Assembly: GCF_954871325.1 (NCBI RefSeq)
Contig: NC_088778.1
Coordinates: 15,465,666-15,529,665 of the forward strand
DNA: 64,000 bases
Direction: 5' to 3'
DNA from: Gordionus sp. m RMFG-2023
Taxonomy: Eukaryota; Nematomorpha; Gordioida; Chordodea; Parachordodidae
Made by a program: the position numbers and the translations under genes. Position 1 is the stretch's first letter. The number at the start of each line of letters is the position of its first letter. Below the pieces are notes generated by a model that saw only the letters and a program-made list of their open reading frames with translations, did no database searches and had not been told where the DNA came from. This document shows, in pieces, positions 10,576 to 21,437 of the stretch.

Positions 10576-13519
10576 ATGATGCTTGACAATAAAAAGGTAA
10601 AGAGTATCTTTAGCAAAAAAAAAAGTATAGATTCTCATTTATCTAGGTTCTTTTATGCATGGGATGATACATTGAAATCATTAAACACTATATTTGAAGA
10701 TATAAATGCATTGAATTATCTATATAATGCTGATAATAATCAAAAGTTCATAAAAGTTGATGATCATTTAGACAATAACCAAAAAGATCCCACAATATTT
10801 AATGTGATGCCCTCAACATCTGAAAAACTATATTCAAAAAAAATTAATTGTAAGGATGATGCATTTTTTATTGATGATGAAACTAAAAAATGTGTTAAAA
10901 TAATGCCAATATCATTATTTAATGATTCAAATAAATATGTATTTAATTCCCAAAATTTACAATTAATAATTGGAAATAAATGTTTAGTAAATGTTTCTCC
11001 ATGCAATTCCTTGCCAGTGAATGTCACCTCTTCAAAATCTTTTCTACCGCTTGATAATAAATATAGTAAACAGTGGTTTGAAGGAGTTATTGACAAAATT
11101 AAATTTGATAAATATGATCAGCCTCTATTTAAAATCAAAATATCTAATTTTGATGAGCAAAGGAAACTAACCGTCATTACCACATGGTTGAATGCCAGCA
11201 ACTTAGCTTATGTAAGTTACCCAAATTCATCTCTACCTATAGGAACACGCATAGTGTCATTGCACCCCAAACTATCAAATAAAAGTGCAAGACATGGATT
11301 AAAGTTAGCTACGATTTTAGAATCATTAGGAGCTCGAAATAAAAATAGGTATCTTGTTATGTTTGATGATTGGGTTTTCACCTACGTTTTACCCACAAAT
11401 ATATATCTAATCGCCAATTTTAATAAGATAGATGTGATGGAATTATGGAGAGAAATACCTACTAATGCGAAGTATTTTGTGAAGATGTATTTAGAAAAAT
11501 TTCCTGAAAGAGCCCTTGTTCATTTAAGGGTTGGGCAAAAAATTAATGTAAAATGTGGTAATAGTTGGTCAGCAGCACAAGTTATTGAAATAGATGTCAG
11601 TTTGGCAAAATTTTATTTAGAAGCCCTCGATAAATATATATGGATGTATCGAGGATCGTTTCGGTTGGAACCATTGTACAAGGAAATAAGTTTGAAAAAT
11701 TTTAAAAATGTTAATAGAAGGCGTCATTCTCATGTGAATCGTAATAAGAATTCTCCTTATGTAGAATATAGTTTTATAAATACTGCACCTTTAGATGAGA
11801 ACTTATATTCTAACGAAAGTTCTGACTGTAAAATTATCAATATACCAAAGGACACACAAGTTTTACACCAAAATTATGTGCACAACAATATATTTGATAC
11901 ATGTTTTTCGCCTCAATTAATATCTAAAAATAACTACTATGTTTGCAACCATGAATGTGCATCATTATTGGGAAAAGAACTAGAAACAAAAAACAGAATT
12001 TCAAAATATTGCTTTAGTGATTTGGCCAAACCATTGTTAGTTGGTTGGGGTAGATGTTTTGAGGATTTGTGCTATTATGTTACACCTTCTTGTGACAATC
12101 CTTTACATTTCCGTACCAAACTTTATTCCATTGAAGAAATTTTTGAATTTTTGATAAAAACGTCAAATACTACATCAACTTTGACTATCGATAATTTTAC
12201 CTTCGAACCGTTGTTTATTAATGTTATCGAATTAAATAGGTTTCCCTTTTTTTATGATTCGCGTTTTACCATACTTAATTTGGATATAACGGAGGGCAAA
12301 GAGCGCGTTCCAATATCTTGCCTCGTTCAATCCACTATCAAAAATACAAAGCTTCCCAACTTTATATACGATCCAAAACGCATACCTTCCCCCGGAGTTA
12401 CATTTGATAATGGCCCAAGCTTTTTGGTTGGCTGCGATTGCTCAGATGGCTTTTGTACCGATTCAAAGGCGTGTGCTTGCAGATCCTTGACATTTGAATC
12501 ACTTAAATGCGCCGAAAAATTTCTCGAAGTGGATGACGACTCTCATAAGCATACACCTTCTAGAACTGTTGGTTACAATCACAAAAGACTGAGCAATAAA
12601 GTTTTGACCGGTATATACGAATGCAATCCCAATTGCAAATGCAGTCACTTACATTGCTCAAACAGAGTTGTGCAAAATAATATAGGCGGCGCGCGTTTGC
12701 AAATATATTTAGATCCACACAAGGGGTATATATATATATAATGAGAAAATAATTATTTTTACCTAATTAATCATTATATATTTAAAAAATATTCCCAGGT
12801 GGTGTTGTCGCACGTTGGATGATATACCGAATGGAGCTTTTGTATCGAATTATAGTGGATATATTTTGACGGAGGAGATGTCCGACTACTATGGGCTACA
12901 GTCACCAGAAGCTGACGAATATTTTGCCGATTTAGATTTTATTGAATGTGCAGAAAATGGTGGCGCTTCTGAAATCGAATCAGACGATGGTCTCTTTGAT
13001 GATGAAGAAGATTTATATGTTATATGGGAAGAAAAAAAGAATAGGCCAGTAAAAAATTTGGGTCATCTTAAGGCACTCGCGAAATTTAAAGATATGCTCG
13101 ATGATTACGTCGAAAGCGAACAAGAAATAAAGATAACTTATTCAAATGTGCCCGAATCAACAGACAACATATTTCAAAAAAAATTAACCCCAGAATTTTC
13201 ACCCTTGGGTGATAAAATCACGAATACCAAAAATACACGCTATTTTTGTTCTGGGCAAAATGGGCTCTACGTTTTGGACGCTAAACGTAGGGGTAATGTG
13301 GGCCGATTTTACAGTCATAGTTGTGAGCCCAATATGTTTGTTCAAAATGTTTTTGTTGACACCCATAATCTATGTTTCCCTTGGATCGCATTTTTCGCTT
13401 CTACCAATATAAAGGCTTATGAAGAACTAACTTGGGATTATGGTTATCAAGTAAACAGTACCGGGAAAATGATCATTTGTAAATGTGGTTCCGAAAATTG
13501 TAGAGGAAGATTATTATAG
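10576..13519 (+). CDS. SETDB1-like: SETDB1/Eggless-type histone H3K9 methyltransferase, two exons
   Basis: Exons are 10576-12725 and 12799-13519 (73-bp intron, GT at 12726, AG ending 12798), coding 956 aa. The family methylates H3K9 in the nucleus to silence genes and transposons. Seen here: a Tudor region from about residue 166 to 372, ending with W(M)YRGSFRLEPLY as in SETDB1; a methyl-CpG-binding-like domain at about 458-546 (PLLVGWGR, CYYVTP, FTFEPL); a Cys-rich pre-SET at about 615-700 (FLVGCDCSDG, GIYECNPNCKCS); and a SET domain split by an acidic insert of roughly 90-100 aa, shorter than the several hundred residues in vertebrates. It ends with VFVDTHNLCFPW, LTWDYGY and post-SET CKCGSENCRGRLL. 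Odd points: the SAM motif usually GWG is GWC (residues 717-719), and NHSC is SHSC (889-892). The start is the first ATG of the long frame. The frame's own stop at 12741 is bypassed by splicing. Confidence 0.95.
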
Positions 13520-13575
13520 TGTAGTATTTTTTGTGCAGTTGATTGTAATTAATTTAAAGTTATTTTTATAAATTA

Positions 13576-13581
13576 AATAAA
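13576..13581 (+). promoter_or_regulatory. Candidate polyadenylation signal AATAAA
   Basis: A canonical AATAAA lies 57 bp after the stop codon of the SETDB1-like gene, a plausible 3'-UTR position. In AT-rich DNA this hexamer also occurs by chance. Confidence 0.45.
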
Positions 13582-14342
13582 TTGAATGCTAATAATTCAC
13601 TAACATGAAAAATTTATATTTAAATAAAGATATATTATCAATTTCATGTTACAGAATCATTGGACATTTTTTTTAAAGAATATGAATTATTAGAATGAAA
13701 AAGTAAAGTTAGCATAAATATTCTTCCTTTAAATGAACATTTTACCTAAACTCATGCAATCACCACTTTAAATATATGAGGATACCAATCGTTAAATAAA
13801 TGATATACTTGATGGAAAATTATTATTCTTTTTAAAAAAAATGCCTTAGTGATTATTAGAAACCAGTGTCTACATAAAAGGGGGGTAGGATGAGGGAGGG
13901 GGTAAATCGAGGCTTGCGAAATTTACTCTCGCGAAGACGCTGCATGAATAACCTATTTATTTAGGTATGATGTTAGATAAAATATGAGTAAAAAGCTTGT
14001 AAATGTTCAAAAATAAAATTATGAACTAATTTAAAAAATGACATAAAATAAATTTGCAAATTAAAAATTTTTTGAAGAAACGTAACTAAACGGGGAAAAT
14101 TTTTTATTTGTAGCTTTGGCGATAATGCACTTCCTTTTTAGAGAAATTGTTTTCTAAGGAAATTTTCCAATGTAAGATATTTTCAAGGAATATTTCCTGA
14201 TAATTTTCTTGAAGAGTTTTTTTATGATAAATAATTTTCTGGGAATCATGAATAACAATGATTGTTTCCAATTGGAAATACAATTAATAATATTATAAAA
14301 AGTTGCTATGAATGAATTTTAATCACAATCCGGAAATTTTAT
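13582..14342. other. Gene-free DNA with a G-rich repeat scrap
   Basis: Around 13880-13960 a G-rich patch (ggggggtagg, then 'gagggagggggtaa') resembles ends of the poly-C/G repeat relics elsewhere in the window. Nothing coding was seen. Confidence 0.4.
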
Positions 14343-14640
14343 CGCCGGGGTGGCTTAGTGGGTTATTATGTATGCTTGGAAACAGAAGATCCCAGGTTAA
14401 ATCTTGGTAAGGAACTTAAAATTTTCAGGTTTTTCTTCGATGACTGATGTGTAAAGACATATGATAAGATGAATTTTGGAGCTTAGAGATGAACCCCGGT
14501 CACCGACAGGCTTGGATGAAGATTTCATATGCATATTCCTAATATCAGAGTCGGACAGTTACAAATAGCGTAAAGCTCTTGATTCTTCCATTTTGAAAAT
14601 GTAACGAAGAGCCTCCATAACCTTTATATTTGTTTGTATA
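14343..14640 (+). mobile_element. tRNA-derived SINE
   Basis: A tRNA-like head runs from about 14343. It has an A-box-like 'tggcttagtggg' and, after cccagg, a B-box-like 'ggttaaatc'. About 170 bp, including 'ctgatgtgtaaagacatat' and 'ccggtcaccgacaggcttgga', is nearly the same as the 5' end of the LINE at 18421. After that the two diverge: this copy continues with 'gtcggacagttacaa' and 'gaagagcctccataac'. It therefore looks like a stand-alone SINE with its own tail. The 3' end is not sharply defined and no TSD was fixed. Confidence 0.7.
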
Positions 14641-15086
14641 AAGTAATATTTGTTTTAAATTTTTTATGATTTCTAATTTATTTATAAAAATATATTCGGT
14701 ATATCGTTTACTAATGGAGATACACCTAATTTCACTTACACAATTTAGGTTATTCTATTACCAATTTTATTTCCTTGATTAAATATTTTTTTTAAAAAAT
14801 AAAAAATGTATACAAAGAAATAAAATATTATTCTTTAAATCTGATAAAATTAATTTATTTTAAAGTTAACAGAAAAAAAAGAATACTAAATAAAAATTAT
14901 ATTAAAATCATATATGCTTGAATAAATATTATAAGTAGATTAAGTTAAGTAATACTATTAACAACAACAACGACCATTTCAGATATTTGAAAACTATACT
15001 CTCTTTGCCTACTTTAGCCCTAGCATGATCATTAAAATTATTGCTCCTGTTTGCTTTATTATTTATTTACTCGATTCTTTATATTT

Positions 15087-16326
15087 GTATCACGTCAATT
15101 CGGCGCGGAAAATTCGGCGCTGCGACAATTCAGCGCAACGTCAATTCGGCGCGGCGACAATTCAGCGCGTATCTATTACAGTTGCAATTATTATATATTA
15201 CTTATAAGGAAGATTAAATAGAAATCATTTTGAATGTTGGTCCTATTAATTATTTCTTTATATTTACTTTTACAAAAATCTCAATTTTATTTACTAAATG
15301 TGTAATATCAAAAAAAATTAACAACCAATATTTATACCTATTTCTTTGGTTGACCAATTTACCACATAAGGTATGTTGATTAGTAGCCAATGTTATGTAA
15401 GCCGAGATTTTGGGCACAGAAGAAAAAAAGAAAAGCTTGGACCTCTATCTCGAATCTTACATATTATTTTGGCTGGAATTTAAATTGACCGTTTTTAAAA
15501 ATAGACCCAGCCATGGTCCAAAAAAATCAAATTAAAACTGACTCACTTTTTAGATTTATTAAAAATCCTTAAATTCTATTAATCCCTTTTTAAAAAAATA
15601 TTATGCTTAGGCTAATTTTTTCTATTATATAAATCAAATTAAATGTGAAATATCAAAAAAAATTTACAGCCAATATTTATACCTATTTCTTTGGTTGACC
15701 ATTTTATAACATAAGATATGTTGATTAGTAGCCAATGTTATGTAAGCCCAGATTTTGGGCATATTACTTATCAGAGGGGTATATTATTTTTTTAAACTTT
15801 TATAATTTTATATTTTTTTTATTTTCTAAAATTAGGCGTGAAAAGCGGATTTAAGATTTAACATTAAAGTACTTATCAGGGGGTTATTTTGGGTCTATTT
15901 TTAAAAACGGTTGATTAAGATTTTAGACAAAATAATATATAAGATTAGAGATAGAGGTCAAATCTTTCTTTTTCTTTCTTCCTTCTATGCGCAAAATCTC
16001 CAAGCTTACATAATATTGGCTACTAATCAACATAACTTATAATGTGGTAAAATGGTCCATTAAAGAAATAGGTATAAATATTAGTTAATTTTTTTCGATA
16101 TACATTTAGTAAATAAAATTGAGATTTTTGTAAAAATAAATATGAAGAAATAAATAATAATACCAACATTCAAAATGAATTCTATTTAATCATCCTTTTT
16201 ATACTAAGTAATTGATAATAAATTGCAACTGTAATAGATACGCTCCGAATTTTCGCCGCGCTGAATTGTCACCGCCCCAAATTGACGCTGCGCTGAATTG
16301 TCGCCGCGCAGAATTGACGTGGAACC
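15087..16326. mobile_element. Foldback DNA element with ~430-bp inverted ends and CG-rich subterminal repeats
   Basis: The left arm 15087 to about 15510 and the right arm about 15889 to 16326 are reverse complements with moderate divergence. The outermost ~90 bp of each arm carry alternating copies of 'gtcaattcggcgcggcg' and 'gacaattcagcgc', CG-rich words unlike the surroundings. The sequence ttatattt flanks both sides (15079-15086, 16327-16334), suggesting an 8-9-bp target duplication. The unpaired middle contains a direct partial copy of the left-arm interior (15305-15415 versus 15648-15760). No transposase was found. Superfamily is uncertain; hAT or Mutator would fit the target size. Confidence 0.8.
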
Positions 16327-16708
16327 TTATATTTTATCATTTTCTTTTTATCTTCTTATATTGTACAAAAATCCTTAGAATTTTTTTCGTAAATCTTTTA
16401 TAATATATATTATATAATTCAATATTTTTTTAAAATATTTATGATTGGGGTTTTTAAAGAAGGCTATAAAAATTTTTCTTTAAAAATCCAATATTATATC
16501 AAAAATTTTGAAATAAATATCTTAAAAAATATAAAATAAGGAACTTTTGTTTATCATATTAGATATTAAAAATAGTATTTTATAAAAACGATTTTCAATA
16601 TTCTATGTAAAAATAAAGATATTTTCTTTAGACATTATATCAAAAATTTTGCATTAAAGGAATCAATGATTCAGGTGGCTCAGCAAAACACACAAAAGGA
16701 TGTTAAAG
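16323..16708. other. Gene-free spacer
   Basis: AT-rich DNA between two transposons. The last eight bases, tgttaaag, are the left target duplication of the following hAT element. Confidence 0.4.
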
Positions 16709-18160
16709 TACTGTTGTAAACAAACGCGTACGTGAACGAAGTTCGTTTTTTTAAAAAAAATGTTGAACGGCGCTCCTTTTATTTTTGACGAACTTTGAAT
16801 GTGAACACGTTCCTTTTTTATGACGAACGCGTTCGAATTTAACGTTCGTTCAATTTTAAAAACAACTTTTATTTTTATTTATTTGAAAAACTTAATATTA
16901 ATTCAAATTTTTAAGAAAAATGTTTTTTTATAATCAACTGTTTTTCCTTTTCATATTTCTATTTTTTTTAATACACAATTATTATAGTTAATTAATTTGA
17001 ATATTATTGTTTATATTTTAATTTAATAGATTTGCATAAGTATGGAATTATTATTTCATCATCTGATTCTGAAAATTGAAAATTAGATGAATTAACATTA
17101 CCATGACCCAAATATGATAAATATTTTACAATAACATCCTATATTGAAGGAACTAATTCAATACTAACCAAATGTGAAATGGACCCAAAAAGTATTATAT
17201 AGCTTCAAAATCTTCAAGTTCCAATTTTAAACGACATTTGATTGTAATATTAATTATTTTATATAATATAAGTAAATCATTAAATTTGAAAAAATGCATT
17301 TAGGTTATTTGACCCCAACAATAACGATAGTTATTTTAAAATTAAAAAAAAATTAGTAGCCTAAATTATGGTCAACTATTGATAGACGCATTATTAAATT
17401 GGATTAATAAAAATATTAAACCTATTATTATCAAATTAATTACATATATTTTATTTTTTAAGATTTGAACATATATATGAAGATCAATATGTTCTTTCTG
17501 CAATTATACATCCAATATTCAAGCTTTAATGGCCATAGATAAAACTTCCTCAGAACAAATCTATAAAAAATAAACTTATAGCGTTATTGATGAAAAAATG
17601 CATTGAAAACCCCAGAAATGATAATGCAAGAACTGTTAATTTCGGGATATCCTTTTTTTGACGAGTAAGTAAAAGATGGATTGGAGGAGGATAACTTGCC
17701 TCAATTTTTTGAAGCAAGGACAAAACAATAAATTATTTTAATAAATTCCCCACGTTAAAAGAGTTGTTTATTAAGTATAATATTGCAATCCCATTATCTG
17801 CCTCTGTAAAGCGCGTTTTTAGTATAGCTAATGTCGTATTAACTGCCAAGTGTTCTATCTATCAAATGAAAATTTTGAAAAACAATTGTTAATAAAATTT
17901 TATAAGAAAAAATTTTTATTAATAAAAATATCTTTTTATTCACTATTATATAATATATATAATTATATTATCAAAATAAAACTATATTATTATTTAACAT
18001 GGCTAATATATTGATTAAAATATATAAATCATTTATTTAATTAAATTAAATATAAATTTTTTTTTATCATATTTGAACGAACGTAAACGCTTTCCTTTTT
18101 TTTGAAAGGGAACGCGAACGTGAACGCGTTCGATTTTTTTTAGAAATGTTTATAGCACTA
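16709..18160 (+). mobile_element. Internally deleted hAT transposon with transposase remnants
   Basis: The ends are tactgttgtaaac and, reverse complemented, tagtgctataaac. They are followed inward by runs of gaacgcgttcg-type words. The flanks tgttaaag (16701-16708) and tgttcaag (18161-18168) form an 8-bp TSD with one mismatch. Plus-strand coding relics: a BED-finger-like piece near 17120-17235 (YFTITSYIEGTNS, later SKSSSSNFKRHL) and a C-terminal dimerisation piece near 17740-17890 (FPTLKELFIKYN, ASVKRVFSIANVVLTAK). The catalytic middle is missing and stops interrupt the frames. Its 5' ~260 bp is repeated at 62115-62374. Confidence 0.85.
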
Positions 18161-18168
18161 TGTTCAAG

Positions 18169-18420
18169 CGATTCTTGAGCAGTAGCTCTATCGTGGGGAT
18201 CCCTGAGAAGTATCAACTCTAAGAAATTCAAAAGTCTAAGGCTTAACTATAATATAAACGATTTTAAATTATATTAATTTTAAAAAAATTGAAAAAATCA
18301 AATCGTTCAAAATTATACCATCTCAAAACTCATTCACAAAATCATATAAATGGATATAATATAATTTAATAGAACTAATTTAACATAATAAAATATAGCT
18401 GAGAGTACTTATGTTAGACA
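18169..18420. other. Gene-free spacer
   Basis: AT-rich sequence between the hAT relic and the LINE. Nothing recognisable. Confidence 0.35.
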
Positions 18421-18600
18421 AAAGCTGGTTGGCCTAGTGGGTTATGATGATGCTTGGAAACAGAAGGTCCCAGGTTCAATCCTGGTATGGAACGTAAAAA
18501 TTTTCAGGTTTTTCTTTGATGACTGATGTGTAAAGACATATGGTAAGATAAATTTTGGAGCTTAGAGATGACACCCCGGTCACCGACAGGCTTGGACAGC
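18421..18600 (+). repeat. tRNA-like head of the LINE, shared with the SINE at 14343
   Basis: Contains 'tggcctagtggg' (A-box-like) and 'ggttcaatcc' (B-box-like). The latter sits in a perfect ccagg/cctgg stem as in a T arm. About 170 bp down to 'gacaggcttgga' matches the SINE at 14343. An internal pol III promoter is the likely role of such a head. I do not call it a working tRNA because no convincing acceptor stem closes the fold. Confidence 0.7.
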
Positions 18601-21437
18601 CGAGTGCTAAGGATACTTGTCCAATAAACAAATGAAGGAAACAAACGAAAATATGAATATGAAAGCTAGGGGGTTCCCTCCAAGCGACGCGCAGGGTGTA
18701 GACCAACATCCTGTAAAAAGTAAAATAAAGGTCAAAGCAAAGAAGACAAGGTTTGCAAGTTTGAATATAGGTACACTTAAAGGTAAGACGAGAGAATTGG
18801 CATCAATGTTGAACAAGAGAAAAGTTGATATAGCGTGCATACAAGAGACGAAATAGAAAGGTCAGAAGACTTTAATAATTGGAGATGGATATAAATTGTA
18901 CTATGAAATTGTTAGCAATAGGAACGGTGTTGGCATCATCCTCAGTCAAGATCTAACCTCCTCAGTGGTAGAAGTCAACAGAATCTCTGATAGACTAATG
19001 AAAATAAAACTCTACATTGGTCAATCAAACTACACATTCTTTCAGTATATGCTCCTCAGACGGGTTGCAAAAAAGAAGAGAAAGATGACTAGAGCTATCC
19101 TTGATGAAGCTATAATGGAAATCCCTGAGGATGACCCATAATAGGTGTAGATTTAAATGCGCATGTGGGAAAAGCAAGAGACAGCTACAAAAGGCATCAT
19201 GGTGGTTTTGGATATGGAGAAAGAAATGATGAAGGAGAGCATGTACTGAAATTTGCGCAAGCCTTCGACCTTGCCTTAACCAACACCTACTATAAGAAAA
19301 AGGACAGTCATTTAATAATATATGAAAGTGGTACAAGGAAAACCCAGACAGATTACATGCTTATCTCTTGTAGAAGATTAAAAAATGTAATAGACTGCAG
19401 AGTCACCCCAGGAGAAGATATTGCTGCACAACACAAACTACTAGTCATGGATTTACACCTCACAAATAAATCCACTCAAAACAAGATAAAACTTGAACCA
19501 TGCATCAAATAAGGTAAATTAAAATCAATGAATGGATGCAAACATTGAAACAGTGAAAAAATGTGGACAGACCATTCATTTAGATTAATATGCTGCCAAA
19601 TCGACACTAGGCTTGACAAGGGGAGGCAACAAATCATACAAAGAACTATGGTGGTATAAACCACTATACAGGAAAAAAAAAGCCCTATATAAAATATGGC
19701 AAACCCAAAAACCAAGATGATACGACAAAATACAAAAATCCAAGAAAATAGCTACAAAGGCGGTGGTCAGGACCAAAGCTATGACATACGATGATATATA
19801 TGAAGGACTATATACCAAAGAAGGGCAAAATAAAATATACAGATTAGCCAAACAGCGAGAAAAGAATTCTAGGGATATAAACGGAGCTCCGAAAGTAATC
19901 AAAAATAAAGATGGGAAATTGATAATAAAGGAAAAAGAAATAATGAATAGATGGAAAAAATATTTTCAGGAGCTTCTCAACTTTAATGAACACTCCATCT
20001 GTCAAAACCTTATACAGTCAATAACAGAACAAGAACTAATCATTGCCTCAAGCATATGAAAAATAACAAACTAGTGGTCCAGATAATATTCCAATAGAAA
20101 GCCTTAAAGCACTAGGAGATAATGGGATATATTTCCTCACAAATCTGTACAATAAAATACTGAGAAATGAAGAGATTCCTCAAAGATAGAGGCAGAGCTA
20201 TCTAGTTCCTTTTTCTTCATAAATAAAGGGGATCAGGGGCATAAAACTAATGTAACACTGTCTTAAACTTTACGAAAAATTATAGAAAAGTGATATAATC
20301 GAAATAGGAGAATCAGTTTGGCTTTATACCTGGAAGATCAACAACTGATGCAATCCACGCAATTAGGCAAATGAGTGAAAATTACAGGAAAAAGAACAAA
20401 AAGCTAGACATTCTCTTTCTCGATCTAGAAAAGGTTTTCGATAGAATCCCAAGAAAACTTATCTGGTGGGTGCGACGCCACAAAAAGGTTCCCGAAAATA
20501 TATAAGAATAATACAGGATATGAGCCATACAACAATGGTCCGTAGCACAACTGGTACTAAGCTTCACAATAGCCGAGGGAGTTCATCAAGGGTGGGCTTT
20601 CAGCCCACTTCTCTTCATAACAGCTAAATGTTTTATCACGTCTATACCTAACAGTCCCCTGGAATATGATATTTGAGATGATATTGTGATACTTGCCGAA
20701 TCCAAGGATAAAATGAAAGAAATATTAGTGAGTTGTATAAATATCCAGAAAGGCACGGACTAAAGGTAAATAGAGAAAAGACGAAGTATATGGTGGTAGG
20801 AGATGAAACAGAGAGCATTCATTTAAATGAATGGTAGATATCGGCAATTGAAAGCTGCAAATATTTGGGCTCCCCTATACAAACAACGGCACATTAGAGA
20901 AAGAGATAAAGAGTAAAATTAATCAAGGGTGGTTAAAGTGGAGATCTTTATCTAGAGTGCTCTTTGAGAAAAGAATCCCACACAAATCGAAGGGAAAAAT
21001 TTACAGTTCCATAGTACAACCAACTATTCTATATTGTTCGGAAACATGGCCAACCAAAGAATCAGACGAGAGAAGTCTACAAACTATGGAGATGAGAATG
21101 CTGAGGATGATTGCTGGGGTATCAAGAAGAATAAGGTGCGAAGTACAAGAATACTAGGAGTTTAAAGGTAGTGCCCATTAAGACTAGTATAATGGTAAAC
21201 AGACTTAGGTAGTATAGGCACACAATGAGAAGACCTATGAACTACATAGGAAATAAGGTTGAGTTTAGAAATGATGGGCAAACGTAAAAGAGGAAGGCCA
21301 AAACTTCAATGGGGCCATAAAGTTAGAGCCAATATGAAGAAGTATAAATTAAATAAAAGAGATAGTATGAATAACATAAAGTGGAAGAGATATTGAAAGA
21401 GCTTACCACCATGAAAGGTGAAAGCCAAAAAAAAATC
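18421..21437 (+). mobile_element. Decayed LINE, RTE/BovB-like, with a tRNA-like 5' head
   Basis: About 3.0 kb, near full length. The 5' ~180 bp is tRNA-like (see separate entry). An apurinic endonuclease follows from about 18750: FASLNIGTLKGKTREL, IACIQETK, then GVDLNAHVGKA and DYMLIS. A TAG at 18854-18856 replaces the Trp usual after QETK, and the frame shifts again before 19165 and after 19512. Reverse transcriptase pieces include IPGRSTTDAIHAIRQM, LFLDLEKVFDRIPRKLIWW (about 20411) and DDIVILAESKDKM (about 20676), then GLKVNREKTKYMVV. The C-terminal part has KYLGS, LYCSETW and GKRKRGRPKLQW. It ends at an A-rich tail near 21430. Many frameshifts and stops: dead. The EN wording matches the 'craniofacial development protein 2'-like LINE proteins. 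Confidence 0.88.

Noticed and set aside
10764-11096. 110-codon minus-strand frame inside the SETDB1-like gene
   Set aside because: Shadow of the coding strand with no motif of its own.
12726-12741. Frame end of the first SETDB1-like exon as the true protein end
   Set aside because: The last four codons and stop lie past a GT donor. Splicing to 12799 restores the pre-SET/SET sequence exactly.
13209-13412. 67-codon plus-strand frame inside SETDB1-like exon 2
   Set aside because: Out-of-frame shadow of the SET domain.
18424-18500. Functional tRNA gene
   Set aside because: The T arm is convincing, but no acceptor stem closes, and the sequence is the repeated head of a SINE/LINE.
18476-19902. 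Several minus-strand frames across the LINE
   Set aside because: Shadows of the plus-strand endonuclease and linker coding.
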